From contig NC_092678.1 of the NCBI RefSeq assembly GCF_964355755.1, positions 9,150,922 to 9,210,921 on the forward strand: DNA of 60,000 bases. Direction: 5' to 3'. How positions within the stretch are numbered: the stretch's first letter is position 1; each line of letters begins with the position of its first letter. Position numbers and translations under genes: made by a program. The notes under the pieces are model-generated. The model had not been told where the DNA came from and ran no database searches. It saw only the letters and a list, made by a program, of their open reading frames with translations. Positions 45,511-57,169 of this stretch are shown here, in pieces. The DNA is from Antedon mediterranea. Taxonomy: Eukaryota; Echinodermata; Crinoidea; Comatulida; Antedonidae.

Positions 45511-47598
45511 TTATAGTTGAGCTTCAGAATACAAACGACTTAACTGATGTTCACGTGAGCCATGGCGTAATGCGTGTTTGTGATACCATTTTCGGGGTGT
45601 AAAACAAGGGCAAATTAACTTTTGAAAAGCCTTCCGAAAACGTAAATTAAACGTTATATAAAGAATGGGGTTACAGAGGGAATGTGCGTAACCCATATAA
45701 ACAGCAACCGTCATCAGTTTAGGCTTCGTGCAGTTCGGGCAGATTGCGTATACTATAACTTGCGCAAAGTATGGCATCCAGCATATTAGAAAACACGTTA
45801 GAATTACACCTAGCTGCTTTGCCGCTTTCTGAGCTCGTTTCAAAATCAAAAGGACTTTACTTCCACGACCACTGAGTCCTGTCAATGAATGACGTAATCG
45901 TGCACGAACCGAACCTGTTGAACCACGGAAAGAAGGGTTACTTCCGGAGTATTCTCCATTACGCTTGATATCTCGTCGTTTATTTCCTATACAAATGGCA
46001 TGCCCATTTAGTGAGGCATAGTTCGGCAGTGACGTTGTACTGGGTAGCTGGCAAAGTCTATGAGGGCTTGAGGCACTTGATCGTAATCCTGCGCTCGTCG
46101 TTTTAATTTGTAATGGGTGACCGTCATTTGCCTGTGGCACTGATAATTTGCCACGCATTCGCCGTGTCGTATGGCCATTACGCGGTAGGCAGCTGTCACT
46201 TAGGCCCTGGCGTGTTAGATATCTGTGACTTGCACGTTTTTGTGTTTCAGTATGATTACTCTGTACATCACCGTTTTTTATTGGAGAATTGTTGATTTTT
46301 ATCTTTTGTTCTTTATCACTTTCGATCGTATTAAATACGATACCGATTGATCCGTCAGTTTCACATCGTTGGCAACTGCTTTCTGTTTGATTAAGAATGC
46401 TTGCGTTTACCATTTCATGTTTCACCTGCGTAATAGAGGTTTCAATATCCGTCACTTCCATTGTGGCAGCCTCTACACATCCAGACGGCTCTTTAGAGAT
46501 ACCAGAGGTAGAAGAACTACCTACATTGGTTTCAAGTTTATGATTTCTGGTTAAACCTTCGAAAAGTGACGACAACTCGTCATTTTCTTTTTCGAATGAA
46601 CTTGGCGTTGGTTGTTTGACGTTCCCGTCACTTTCTGCCTCTTCGTCAATGCTAGCATAACATCGAACAGTCCGGGTGTTACCTGCGTAGCGGCAATTCC
46701 ACAGAGTAGATGAATGTGAAGGGCTATTGACAGTATCGTCATACAATGACTGTAAATGCCATAAGTCACTCTGACTTACTAAACTATACGCATTATCACT
46801 ATCCTTTTTCGAGTTTTTAGAGGCCATGCTACCAGCGCTCATTCGGCCTATCGCCATTGTTGACCGTTTTTGAATAGCTTTGATAATATGAAAATACATT
46901 CCACAAGTTATGCACAATGGTATGATAAACACAAAAACTGAACCAGTTGCGAAATACCAAGAAGCTGCACCATACCTTACAAAATCTGAGCGCGCAGTCA
47001 TGGTTTCACCACCACCTGCATACACATATTTCCAGGTGGCTGCAAATGGTGTGACAATAACAAAAACAATTCCCCAAATAATCGCTATCATCATTATAGC
47101 ATGCCGTTTTGTACGTAAGCGAATATATTTGATCGGATAAGTAATGGACCAAAATCGGTCTAAATTTAACAAAATCATGCTTAGAATGCTTGTAATTGAA
47201 AGAAAATAATCCAACGTTACCCATAAGTAATAAATTGGTTGCGAATTATTCCAAAAATGTGGGTAAGATGTGTCCAGTATATTTGGCGGGATTATAATTA
47301 ATCCAATAAATAAATCCGCAATAGCAACTCCCGAAGTAAATGTGCTAGAAACAGAATGAAGTCCATCATTTAGACGAAGAACTACAAGAACAACACAATT
47401 TGTTATACATGTTGCGAAACTTAGAAGCACTATCAAAGATGTGCGTACAATACCCCATACTTCTAAGCCAAGTATAGCATCGTTACAAAGTTCAGAGGAG
47501 CTCTCCTGCGTGGTATTTACTCCAGACATAGTTGCCCAGTGTATAGTATCCGTTTTAGCTGAAATAACTATGGAATGCGATTCATTTTGTAAATTCAT
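45511..47598 (-). CDS. Aminergic class A GPCR (histamine/muscarinic-like), intronless
   Basis: A single 695-codon frame. N terminus with glycosylation sites NES (5-7) and NTT (28-30). TM1 about 49-76, TM2 86-108 with the AD pair (Asp 95), TM3 121-146, TM4 165-186, TM5 212-238, TM6 594-620, TM7 628-650. Asp130 (position 3.32) and GY at 636-637 (7.42-7.43) mark an amine receptor; DRF 147-149, CWMP 606-609 and NPILY 643-647 are the activation motifs. The third cytoplasmic loop is about 350 residues. The CPNC pair (620-623) is in ECL3. Tyr123 occupies 3.25 and ECL2 has no Cys, so the usual disulfide is absent. TM3 and TM7 look nearest to histamine H1 or muscarinic types; the ligand is unknown. 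Confidence 0.96.
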   Translation of the reverse strand: MNLQNESHSIVISAKTDTIHWATMSGVNTTQESSSELCNDAILGLEVWGIVRTSLIVLLSFATCITNCVVLVVLRLNDGLHSVSSTFTSGVAIADLFIGLIIIPPNILDTSYPHFWNNSQPIYYLWVTLDYFLSITSILSMILLNLDRFWSITYPIKYIRLRTKRHAIMMIAIIWGIVFVIVTPFAATWKYVYAGGGETMTARSDFVRYGAASWYFATGSVFVFIIPLCITCGMYFHIIKAIQKRSTMAIGRMSAGSMASKNSKKDSDNAYSLVSQSDLWHLQSLYDDTVNSPSHSSTLWNCRYAGNTRTVRCYASIDEEAESDGNVKQPTPSSFEKENDELSSLFEGLTRNHKLETNVGSSSTSGISKEPSGCVEAATMEVTDIETSITQVKHEMVNASILNQTESSCQRCETDGSIGIVFNTIESDKEQKIKINNSPIKNGDVQSNHTETQKRASHRYLTRQGLSDSCLPRNGHTTRRMRGKLSVPQANDGHPLQIKTTSAGLRSSASSPHRLCQLPSTTSLPNYASLNGHAICIGNKRRDIKRNGEYSGSNPSFRGSTGSVRARLRHSLTGLSGRGSKVLLILKRAQKAAKQLGVILTCFLICWMPYFAQVIVYAICPNCTKPKLMTVAVYMGYAHSLCNPILYITFNLRFRKAFQKLICPCFTPRKWYHKHALRHGSREHQLSRLYSEAQL

Positions 47599-47599
47599 G

Positions 47600-48689
47600 C
47601 TTCATATACACACACACTACAACACCGATCGCCTACCGATTTATGATGATGAACGGACTGTCTTCACGTTTTTTAATTGGTCAGTGCAACCGTCTGAAAC
47701 GAGCAGCCAATAGCGTTTCTACGGATGAATTTACACAACATACATTACTGAGCTAATACCGCATCGTACTTAATTTCACGATTGAACATCCAGGGATCTA
47801 CAACAACAAAAATAGCATCCTTTTGAGTAATAATGTATGAAAGCAGAGTTGGAACAAATCTTTATGATCCCGGATAAAACGTTTAACTAGCTCGATGTAT
47901 GTAATGCATCTCATAAAAGAAAAACATCAAATCAAAACATTGCATTTGGATCGATCGTAACCGATCTTTCGAATTTAATTTCCCCTATTTTGTTATATAT
48001 TTATCCAACATGTAAATTAACATAATTTAAAATTTATCATTATATTTATCATAGGGATAAAACGATTTAGCAAGTGTTTGCTTAAATTAAAAAATCAATA
48101 TAAAATAAAATAGGTTATAGAAGCCTTTTTAAATGTTGATAATATTTAGAGTGCTACGCTAACAAAATTGTCTGTTTAATATGTTAATTCACCTATGATT
48201 ACTATGCACGCAACCACCTGTTCAAGAGGATACTTCGATTAAAATACGCATAGTTGTTTGCATAATATTGTTACATATCAAATGCATTGGTTCTTCAAAC
48301 CAGATTAGTGACGGTATAGCCATTGATTGCTGTAACCTTTATTAATATTTGTCAATACAGGTAACACTACTTAAGCCCACATTTCAATAAAATTAACCCC
48401 ATGTCGTCGAATGCCCCGGATTTTTTTAATACTGGAGTTGTTCTGGATCGAATTGTTCGTGATTAAATTCTGATACCTATTCTGAAAATGTACACTTCTA
48501 AAGAAAATTATAATTTGACTATAACGTCGATTAAAATATAATAGATAGGCCTACCTGTAATGAAATTTTATCTCTAAACTACCAGTATTTAAAATATTCT
48601 TATTCTTGTTCTCGTCATCGCAATCGTCGTTCTTAGGCCTATTATCATTTTTAAATAAATTAAATTTGTAGTCCAGATTTGAGAAAAAT
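47600..48689. other. Upstream flank of the GPCR gene
   Basis: It should contain the promoter and 5' UTR exons; none can be placed with confidence. 'ttggtcagtgcaacc' and 'gcagccaatagcg' near 47680-47715 are ATTGG/CCAAT-type strings. The rest is AT-rich. Confidence 0.35.
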
Positions 48690-48970
48690 GAAATAGTGTC
48701 TATACCCATGTTTCTGATACCGAGGATTCCAAATATATTTATTGTTATTATAGTTGTAAATTTTCTATTTCAGCCGCCATGTTGAAATCCAAGATGGCTG
48801 CCATTTTAAACGTATTGGCTTATAGCTTGACTTTTACGAGACTTGGCAGGTTAAAAATGGTGTCTATACCTATGTTTGTGATACTAAGGATTCCAAATAT
48901 ATTGTTATTCAAGTTGAAAATATTTTATTTCAGCCGCCATGTTGAATTCAAGATGACCGTCATTTAAAAT
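48690..48970 (+). repeat. Tandem duplication, unit about 162 bp
   Basis: 'tgtctatacc(c/t)atgttt' + 'ctgatac..aggattccaaa' + 'tttcagccgccatgttgaa' occurs at 48697 and again at 48861. Similar CATGTTG/CCAAGATGGC strings are common in interspersed repeats of marine animals. Confidence 0.75.
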
Positions 48971-50135
48971 ATATTTTGTCTAATGACTTGATTTAAAATT
49001 AACCTGTTGTCACATAAGTCATGGCGGCCATTTTTTTCCACATTTTCTAGGGTAAATATACCGTATATTGAACCTGAGATTTCAATTCCGCACCCCGAAA
49101 TTACCCTAAACACATGTTGATTCGTTTTAAACACGAAATACCTACAGCATTTCATTTTTCTTAAATCTGGATTAGTCTATATACTTACATTATTTAGAAA
49201 CTAAATTGATTAATGTAATAATAGAACATTTTATTTAAGTTGGTCATACCATTTTGTAGAAAAAAAGATGTGACAATTCATGGGAACTGTATTCTTCCCA
49301 TATTTAATCTCATAAACATTCTTTATTCAACGAGGCCTACCGTAACGCCCCCAGTTTAGTTTAGTCAATTCATAAAGGTTCAACAATTCAAGGCGATCTA
49401 CTTAAAATATTAATTATAGAATTCAATATCATCAACTCGAAAATACGTGAGAAAAATTAACAATAGGCTAGTCTCATTCACACTGATTCAGGGGATTATC
49501 AAGAAAATAAAATCACAATATAAAATCAATATTATGGAAAATAAATATGTAGAAGTAAGGTCATTGAGTCATGACGTCCTGACAGCAGCCTCTTCAATAT
49601 CAATTGGTTCCAAGTAGGACCCCAACGCAAGGACGTAAGCGCAACGCAAGTGAGATGACCAATCACAGACGACGGTTCGACTAATCCGGCATATAATAAT
49701 AACAATACTATTTATTGAAACTACACCTTTACAGCGGTGGCACACGTTCATACATAATGCGTTCTTAAAATAAATATATAGACAACAAACAGATACAAAA
49801 CCAATACAACAGATTAAAAAATAACAATTAACCAACCAACACGATCGCTGTCGTAGTCGGTGTCTGAGATATACAATACATTACCAAAAATTAAGTAGTA
49901 ATAAATTAAAATAACAATTGACAACAGTAGGCCTAATAGTGAAGAACTGAAAATAATAATAACAACAATAAATAATAATAACTGAAAATACCCTAAAAAT
50001 ATAATACACTCTATACCGCAACCAGACAAAATATTCACAGGCTATCTGCGAGTTGGATTTCTATTCGTATTTTATTGTAAGATATGTTTTACAAAATTTG
50101 TCAAAACACATTGTATTATTGCTGAGGGAGAGCGT
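48971..50135. other. Intergenic, nothing recognised
   Basis: AT-rich. Frames at 49569-50038 on the minus strand are hydrophobic low-complexity readings of AT-rich DNA without splice or domain support. Confidence 0.4.
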
Positions 50136-50873
50136 GGGCCTGTTTCTGCTACAACTGCTCAAAATATGGTATAAAAATACGGTATTTTTTATACCGTATT
50201 TTTTAGTACCCCATTTCTGCTAACAATACTTCTTGGGTGGTCGTGTTAAAATTCATCGTTTTTTACCGAAATTGCCATTCATTTAAATAATCGCAATCGC
50301 AATAAAGGAAGTTTTACGCCTCACTTTCAATAGCCCAGCCCTAGTGATAGAGATGTTGTGAGAGCACAGAAACCATCGTAATGAGGACATGAAATTCCTT
50401 CCCTCTCTGAGTTATTATCTTTTGCAATGTTGTACTGCGTTCGCAGGTTCTTCAGCTTTGAGTTTACTTGCTTCGAAGACAAGTCTATTCCGTACTCCTA
50501 TTTTATTTTTTAGAAATGTCTTTATAAATGTGGTTGTCCCTTTTATTACCTTTTAGTTGGCCTCCCTCCCCACACAGATTTATATAGTAAATACTTTGAC
50601 GTCTTCGCTCCACATTTTCGCCGAATATATCTATACACGTGTGTAAAACAGCTGACAGTGACAGAAAATAAAAACATGATGTTGATCAGTCAGGTTAAAA
50701 AAAAACCGGTATAAATACGGTGTAAATACCGTATTTTATTCACAAATTTTGTGGGGAAAATACGGTATACAAAATACGGTATATTTTATGAGCGCAGTTT
50801 CTGCTGGCAAAAATTTAAAAAAAAAGTACCGTATATTAAATATGGTATTTTCTTGGCAGCGGAAACAGGGCCT
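50136..50873. mobile_element. Palindrome-ended transposon, TACCGTA family (copy 3)
   Basis: Inverted ends GGGCCTGTTTCTGCT and AGCGGAAACAGGGCC. Both subterminal regions carry runs of 'aatacggtattt' / 'aaataccgtatt' and a second inner copy of the end motif ('ccccatttctgctaa', 'gcgcagtttctgctgg'). 'cttgggtggtcgtg' matches the same position in the copy at 13214. 738 bp, no transposase. Confidence 0.75.
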
Positions 50874-50936
50874 GTATCATTTCCCAGAACGTATAACATT
50901 TTAGCACATTATGCAGAATATTTCCCAAACATCTAG

Positions 50937-53100
50937 CTAATTAATTAAATCTTGCTTAAGTATATTTAGTTGTTCATTTCTTACACATTGCAATGCATCA
51001 CAACTTAATAAAAAGTGAGACATGTCTTCTATATTTCCACATTTACATAATGAACAAAGATCATCAGTATCCACGGTCCATTTACTTAATTTAACATTTA
51101 AAGGTAAAGTATAATTATTGGAATGAACTTCAAATTTAAGATGGGCTGTTGAACACACAAATGTGAAATCTTATGTGTGATCTTATGATTTTCATAAACA
51201 GATAGGTCATCAACGTATTTTAAAGCTTTTGTTTTAGCACCCTTAACAGCGTCATTGATCATAATTGGAAATGCAATGGGACAAAGTTTAGTCCCCTGGG
51301 GGACACCAGCTTTTAACGTGATAGCACTTGATAGGGAGTTGTTATATTTTACACATTGTTCTCTGCAGCTGAGGAAGCTGCAAATCCTAGGGACGATTGA
51401 CCCACGGACTCCAATGTCGATGATTTTATTGATTAAGGTGTTGTGTTCAATTCGATCAAAGGCCTTAGTGAAGTCCGTAAGGACAACCGTCCCGATGTTA
51501 TGAGCTTCCTCAGCTGCAGCACACATATCATGAACAAGACGAACTAAGTAGTGGCTAGTTGATGCCCCTTTGACATTGCCATACTGTCTTACATCTAATT
51601 TATTCTGGATATCAGATACCACCCACTCACAAACAAATTGTTCTGCCACTTTTGCAAAGGCAGATGTTAACGAGATAGGTCATAACTTACCAATTTTTAG
51701 TGGGTGTACCTTGGGGATAGGAACAGTCACAGCTGATTTCCATTGGGAGGGGAGACTTCCTTCCCTAAATGAGCAATTTAAAATATTAGTAAGGGGTTCA
51801 CTTAACTCAAGAGCAAACTTTTTAAGAGTTAAGGGTGGTATTTTATCAGGTCCTACTGATTTATGTGGGTTGGTTTTTCTTAACTTATTATAAACCTCCC
51901 ATTCTTTAACTTGTGGTGCAGGACTGTTACATGGCAAATATGCCGGTAAAATACAATAGTCTAGTGGGGGTATGTCATCATTAATGCTAGCAAACTGGGA
52001 ATTAATTGCATTAGCGATACATATGTGATCAGAGGCGGATATGTCTGTAACATTAATATTTAGCTCTCGACTAATTTTAGATGATGTTAAATCTTTTGTG
52101 CCGTATGCGTCTCATTCTAGTTGAAAAATACTTAGTTTTGGCACCTTCAATTTTTCGCTTTACGTTATTTCGTAACTTTTTGAAAAGTGTAGTGTCCCCC
52201 TGTATTAAAAGCGGGCTGCCTCTTAGCTATTGGGTCTCTAATGCAATTAGTTATCCAGGGTCTATCAGCACAGTGTATTTTTACTTTTTTTGTAGGAAAA
52301 TACTTATCTATTGCACTGTTCAAAATGTTATAGAGAGCGTCCATTTTGTCTTGAGTAGAAATGCTATTGATCACCTCAAGCCAATCCTATGTTAATAACC
52401 ATCTTCCAAACTCACATTTTCTCGATTCATAAAATGGACGAACCACTATGTTCTTTGTAGAGTTGAGCCGCAGTCTGATCTTTGGTTTCCATAGTACACA
52501 CACATAATCGCTCATACCAATATGCGCTGATGCAGATGGTGCGGTATAAAACGTGTCATCCATATTTGTGATGATTAGATCAAGAACAGCATTATTACCC
52601 GTGTTAAATTTAACAATTTGACGGAAATCGCTGCCTTTAAGAATGTCACCAATCACCATACGGTTGAAATCGCCAGCTATACAAAATCCGGTATCTGGGG
52701 ACCGTGTGCGAATTTCGTCAATTGTGTTGATTATATTTTCTTTCAATAACTGTTGATGTGGTGAATCTGTGACTATATATATACCACACACTACAATTTG
52801 CAATAGTCCTCTATGTAGTCTGGTGCCTCTAAGTCTGACCCAAAGAATCTCCAGAGGGTGGGGGGCTGCAACCATAAGTTCTTGAGCATTGAGGCCATCT
52901 TTTATTTGGTGTGGATTGCTACTCCACCCCACGTCGATCTTCATGACATTTGGAGAATAGGGCATAACCAGGTCTTGATGGTGGGTGGTGGAAACCAGCT
53001 CTCAGTAATTATACCAACATTAACCGATTCCTTATTCATCAACAGATGAAATTCATCACGCTTATTGATCAGCGATTGGGCGTTCGTTAATAAAAAAAAA
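50937..53100 (-). pseudogene. APE-type LINE (endonuclease + reverse transcriptase), broken
   Basis: Minus strand, in order: endonuclease 53100-52387 with ITESWF, CIAGDFNRMV and a terminal MSDYVCV (usually SDH, here the His is Tyr); linker 52374-52165; RT start 51937-51680 with KSVGPDKIPP and SQWKSAVTVPIPK; RT palm 51649-51190 with DFTKAFDRIEHNTLI, GVPQGTKLCP and YVDDLSVY; after a deletion, a Cys/His tail 51158-50937 with CSLCKCGNIEDMSHFLLSC. Frameshifts between blocks, a deletion of roughly the thumb region and the His loss make it inactive. CR1/jockey-like group. Confidence 0.85.
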
Positions 53101-53399
53101 TTAGGCAAAAGTTGTTGCTTATTCTTCTCTATCGCTAGCCTATTTATCCTGCTTCGGTGAAGTTATTACCCTTAATAAAGTGAGGCCGTTTAGATTCAAT
53201 CGGGAATACATTAAATATGACAGGAATATATCTTAGTTTTAAGGAATGATATCTTTGTTAATCGACTACCTACTTTCAATTTTAAAATTGATGTTAATTT
53301 ATGTTACCATAATTTTACAGAAGTTTAGGTATTGAAGACATTGTTAATAAGAACACTTTTTTAACATCAAACGAAATACTGGTGAAACTACAATGTAAA

Positions 53400-53990
53400 A
53401 CAAACTGGTTAAATTAAATGTGTGCATTATTAAGGCAATACCAATTCAGTGGAAACGTATTATTAAGGATGCAGATATTTTCAAATGTGATGATAATAAT
53501 GAGTTAGTTGGGACCAAATATGAGATTAATACTACCAAACTAATATACTCATGGTTTGTGAAAGAACATTTCATTATTCCAATGTCGCAACTAAAATAGG
53601 AAGAGTACTCCAATGATAACAACATAGATTGGAAAACATCTTGGTTACGGAAAGTATGTAAAATGAAGGATAAGAAACTAGCACAATTCAATTATAAGAT
53701 GTTACATAGAATACTGCCTACCAACAAACGACTTTATCAGTGGAAAGTTAAAGAAACACAAACGTGCGACAAATGTGGAGAAATTGAAAATAAAAATCAT
53801 TTGTTTTTTTAGTTGTAGATTTATTCAAACATTTTGGAGGAGGAAAATGCTTAGTATCTTTGTAAGTTTAAACCACAATAATATATCCTTTAAGCAATTA
53901 ATACTAGGAACGGGAGATAAGCTAGTAGATTATATTTACACATTTGCAGCCTTCACTATTTATAGAATAAAAATGTAATCAGCATTAAAT
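53400..53990 (+). pseudogene. L1/Tx1-like LINE 3' end
   Basis: The plus strand reads IPIQWKRIIKDADIFK, then after a stop WLRKVCKMKDKKLAQF, YKMLHRILPTNKRLYQWKVK and CDKCGEIENKNHLFF. KxLHRILPTNxxLxxW and the CxxC...NHLF tail are the C-terminal signature of L1/Tx1 LINEs. Preceding RT is missing (5' truncation). Confidence 0.75.
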
Positions 53991-55329
53991 AAGCCAGTGG
54001 GTAAATCGTTATGGAATTCATTTAAAAGCAATATGCTAGAATTTAGAATTAACAAAAATGTTTTAAATAATATGATTTTATGTAATGACATGAGATAATA
54101 TGAATGTGAATAAAAGTGGTGTTTGCGCCACAAAAGAGTAAAAAAAAAGTGGATTAGAGAGATGTATTTTGAATGCATCTAAAAACTGTTCTTACCTTTA
54201 TTGGGGGAGGTTTGCCCATTGTTCGTGCCTTTATTGAAAAAAGATATTGTCTCAGTCTAGTGACACTGGTATGGTACTGGTTGTCATACAGATGATGAAC
54301 AGTAGACACGGATGCCATTATTATCCTTGTAGGTATATTCTTCGATCTTGTGGAACTTTATCCCGGGGCAAAAATGGACTCTCTGATCCACTTCGTTATT
54401 GGTTTGTCGGTCGTTTTAAATATGGTATAGAATGTTTTCACGCTGCTGCTTTAGCCGGGTACGTCCCAAGAGGATTACTTTATTCAGAAGCTAAAGCAAG
54501 CAGCAGTTATAGTTCTAGAGGCTGACGTTTTTGGTACTTTGTAAACTAGGACGGGTCATGCTAAAATTACAAACCCCAAAGCACATCTGAGAGAAGAGAG
54601 TCTATGAAAGAATTTGCTGATAATACAGTATTATATAGATGCATGTAGACAGTAATCTGTAAAATCTTGTTCAATAAATAATGACTTTTTTCTTGCTGTC
54701 AACATAGGCCAGTATTATAATAATTCACTGTCAAATAATCAAAACATTATTATTTTCTGTCCCATTTGACTGTCAATCTAGACCGATATATATAATACTG
54801 TTTTTCACTGTATATCAAAACAGTCCATATACAGTAATAGTAGAGTTTTTGGTTGTAATAGAATACAATTTGTTGACACTTGAAGCATCTAGGCTTGATG
54901 AAGTGACCCCCAGACTTGATCTTAGCAATAAAATAAATTAAAGTGACAGAAATTGAGTCTGTTTAGTATAATAAAGTAATATTATTTAGACATCATCTTT
55001 CAATTTCAATTGCACAATTATGCGTTTTGGGTTAAGAAATATTTCTTGTTTAATTTGACTGCATGAATGGATTTGTTATACCATTAATTCATTTGTTTAT
55101 TATTGGCTGCCCTTCTGCAACATTCGAACATATCAGTATATCAAGCAAGCATTGGACAATGGTGTTCGATATTACTATTTATACAAGTTTATACATTTTC
55201 GTTAACTTTTAAGAATAAAAATCGACAAATTCATCCATCATATTACACATGTACTGTAGATTTATACCTGAATGATCTAAATAATATTAGACCGGCATAA
55301 AAAAAAGTGAAAAATGCCAAAAATCATAC
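53991..55329. other. Intergenic, one unassigned frame
   Basis: 54247-54525 plus holds a 92-codon frame ending in a stop, with a possible acceptor ('gatattgtctcag') before it. No family is recognised and no partner exon found. The rest is AT-rich. Confidence 0.3.
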
Positions 55330-55410
55330 TTCCAGTCATTTGTGGACACACTTTTCCATAAGAACGAATAGTAATATGCATCTTCCAAATAATTTGACAC
55401 TATTTCATTT
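55330..55410. repeat. Diverged copy of the foldback subrepeat
   Basis: 'gaatagtaatatgcatcttc' + 'caaataatttgacactat' aligns with the right arm of the foldback at 28810-28850 ('gaatagaaatatgtatcttc' + 'tcagtattgtgacacc'). Confidence 0.45.
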
Positions 55411-56360
55411 AGTTTATACAAATCTTTAAAACAAAGTTATAACTTGTTAAGTTTATGAAACCACATATAAATGTGGTATTTTTTGGGAAAAAATGAAGAT
55501 TGGGGGCGCTGTTCACACAAGTAAAAATACACTTTTTTGCCTGTATTTAGTTAAGTTTTCGCCATAATAATTTGAAAATGGTCTTATTTGATAGATAATT
55601 GAATTTTCTTTATATATAAAAAAAAAATAAAACTTTATATTAAATACACATAATTCTGATAAATTCATGTGAAGTGCTTAAAATCAGCAAATATATATTA
55701 ATATAAGATCTGGACTAATTTGGTCAAATAAATTCTGTGTGCACTAACATTTATTATTTATTTCATTCCAGACCAACAGCGAATCATCGCAACTAACAGG
55801 CTGATTAAAATCTTAATAAAAATTACATTAGATAAAAAATTTAATCATTTAAACGAGATGACATCGAAGATAGAAAAATGATATTTCAGGTTAAAAGTGA
55901 TGTAAAATAATAGAATGGAAAAAGAAGCGATCAATATTGATGTTATACTAAGGGAATTATATTGTAATTGTGAATTATATATTTTAAAATAATTAACTTA
56001 TTTGTTACTCAGTCAACTGCTCTCACAGCATTTATTTGGTCAAATAAAATCAGAAATTCTTTTCTGTACACTATAACATTTAATAATAAATAAAACTATA
56101 CAATGTTCACACACTTTTTTTTGTCTTTTTTTTAATGAAACCATAGAACTGACTATAAGTACGGTCATTTCAGTAAATCCGACACGCCCTTCTGTCAGTG
56201 ATGGTATTCTGTTTAATAATGCGTGTGTCTTTTGATCATATAAAATTGTACCCACAATATTTATTCAAAACAATTCAAATGTTATCATTTTCGATTTTCA
56301 TGTAATTATTCTTCCGAAAGTTGATTATCATTTAAAATTCGTTTACGCAATCTGGAGAAA

Positions 56361-56717
56361 ATGTACAAAGACATCTTCAAAGAATTGGTACAAAAATACA
56401 AAAGAATATTACGCACAGAATTAATAAAGGTTATTTTTTCAAAACAAGGTTTTATTGGATGCGAAGACGAACATGACTTCCAAAAAATCCTGATTTTGTT
56501 AAAATACGCTATTTTGCCGCCAAAATCAAATTCTAATAATATATTAAAATTAGCAACTGACTGGAAAACATTAAAAGTAGCCGACCTGATTGACAAGATA
56601 AAGGATCGTGAAACCAACAAGCCATTTTACCCCTTTTGTATGATAAACTTCCACGTTTACTTTTATTGTATGTTTTGTTATGTTATGTACTGTTTTTGCC
56701 ATACGAAACATGATTAA
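56361..56717 (+). CDS. Unassigned helical ORF at the inner end of the inverted repeat
   Basis: 118 codons from ATG. The first about 90 residues are charged and helical (MYKDIFKELVQKYKRIL, LATDWKTLKVADLIDKI); the end is a hydrophobic tail (FYCMFCYVMYCFC) that looks like intron read-through. A diverged homologue of its start, MYDIFKKLLQKNK, lies on the minus strand of the other arm (about 56801). Spacing and helices vaguely recall death-fold domains, but no motif proves it. Function unknown. Confidence 0.3.
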   Translation: MYKDIFKELVQKYKRILRTELIKVIFSKQGFIGCEDEHDFQKILILLKYAILPPKSNSNNILKLATDWKTLKVADLIDKIKDRETNKPFYPFCMINFHVYFYCMFCYVMYCFCHTKHD

Positions 56718-57022
56718 AACAAAATAACCGGCCGTAATGAAAGAAATCGCGCAATCGATTGGTTTATTTTTTTGTAACAATTTTTTGAAGATGTCGTACA
56801 TTTTTCTCCAGATGACGTAGACAGAAAATGTGAGATGAAAGTCTTGACTAAAAACTACAATTATAACACAATCATTTTTAACTTAACATGACGATAATAA
56901 TTATTATTATTATTGCTGATTCTATGCGATATAAAATACACCATAATACTTTCTGTTCTTGCCACATCCCTCTTCTATGATTCTACTCTTTTTTTAAAGT
57001 ACGAAAGCCTAACGAATTTTAA

Positions 57023-57169
57023 AATGATAATCGACTTTTGCCGGAAGAATATGCATTAAACAGAATATCATCACTGACAGAAGGCATGTCGGATTACTGG
57101 AATGACCGTAGCCAATTCTATGGTTTCATTAAAAAAAAGGACGAACAAATTATCAACCAAAGAAAATAG
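57023..57169 (+). CDS. Coding-like block in the right arm (partial)
   Basis: 49 codons after a stop, reading NDNRLLPEEYALNRISSLTE and GMSDYWNDRSQFYGF, ending in TAG, with AATAAA strings about 90 bp later. The paralogous reading on the minus strand of the left arm has NDNQLSEE and LNRIPSLTEGRVGF but is disrupted. Conservation at the protein level between arms suggests it once encoded protein. Family unknown. Confidence 0.3.
   Translation, partial: NDNRLLPEEYALNRISSLTEGMSDYWNDRSQFYGFIKKKDEQIINQRK

Noticed and set aside
46008-47224. Multiple 60-76 codon frames on both strands across the GPCR
   Set aside because: Shadows of the 695-codon receptor frame.
54247-54525. 92-codon frame with a possible acceptor, ending ...YSSRG stop
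   Set aside because: No family recognised, no partner exon, and the alternative frame is equally plausible.
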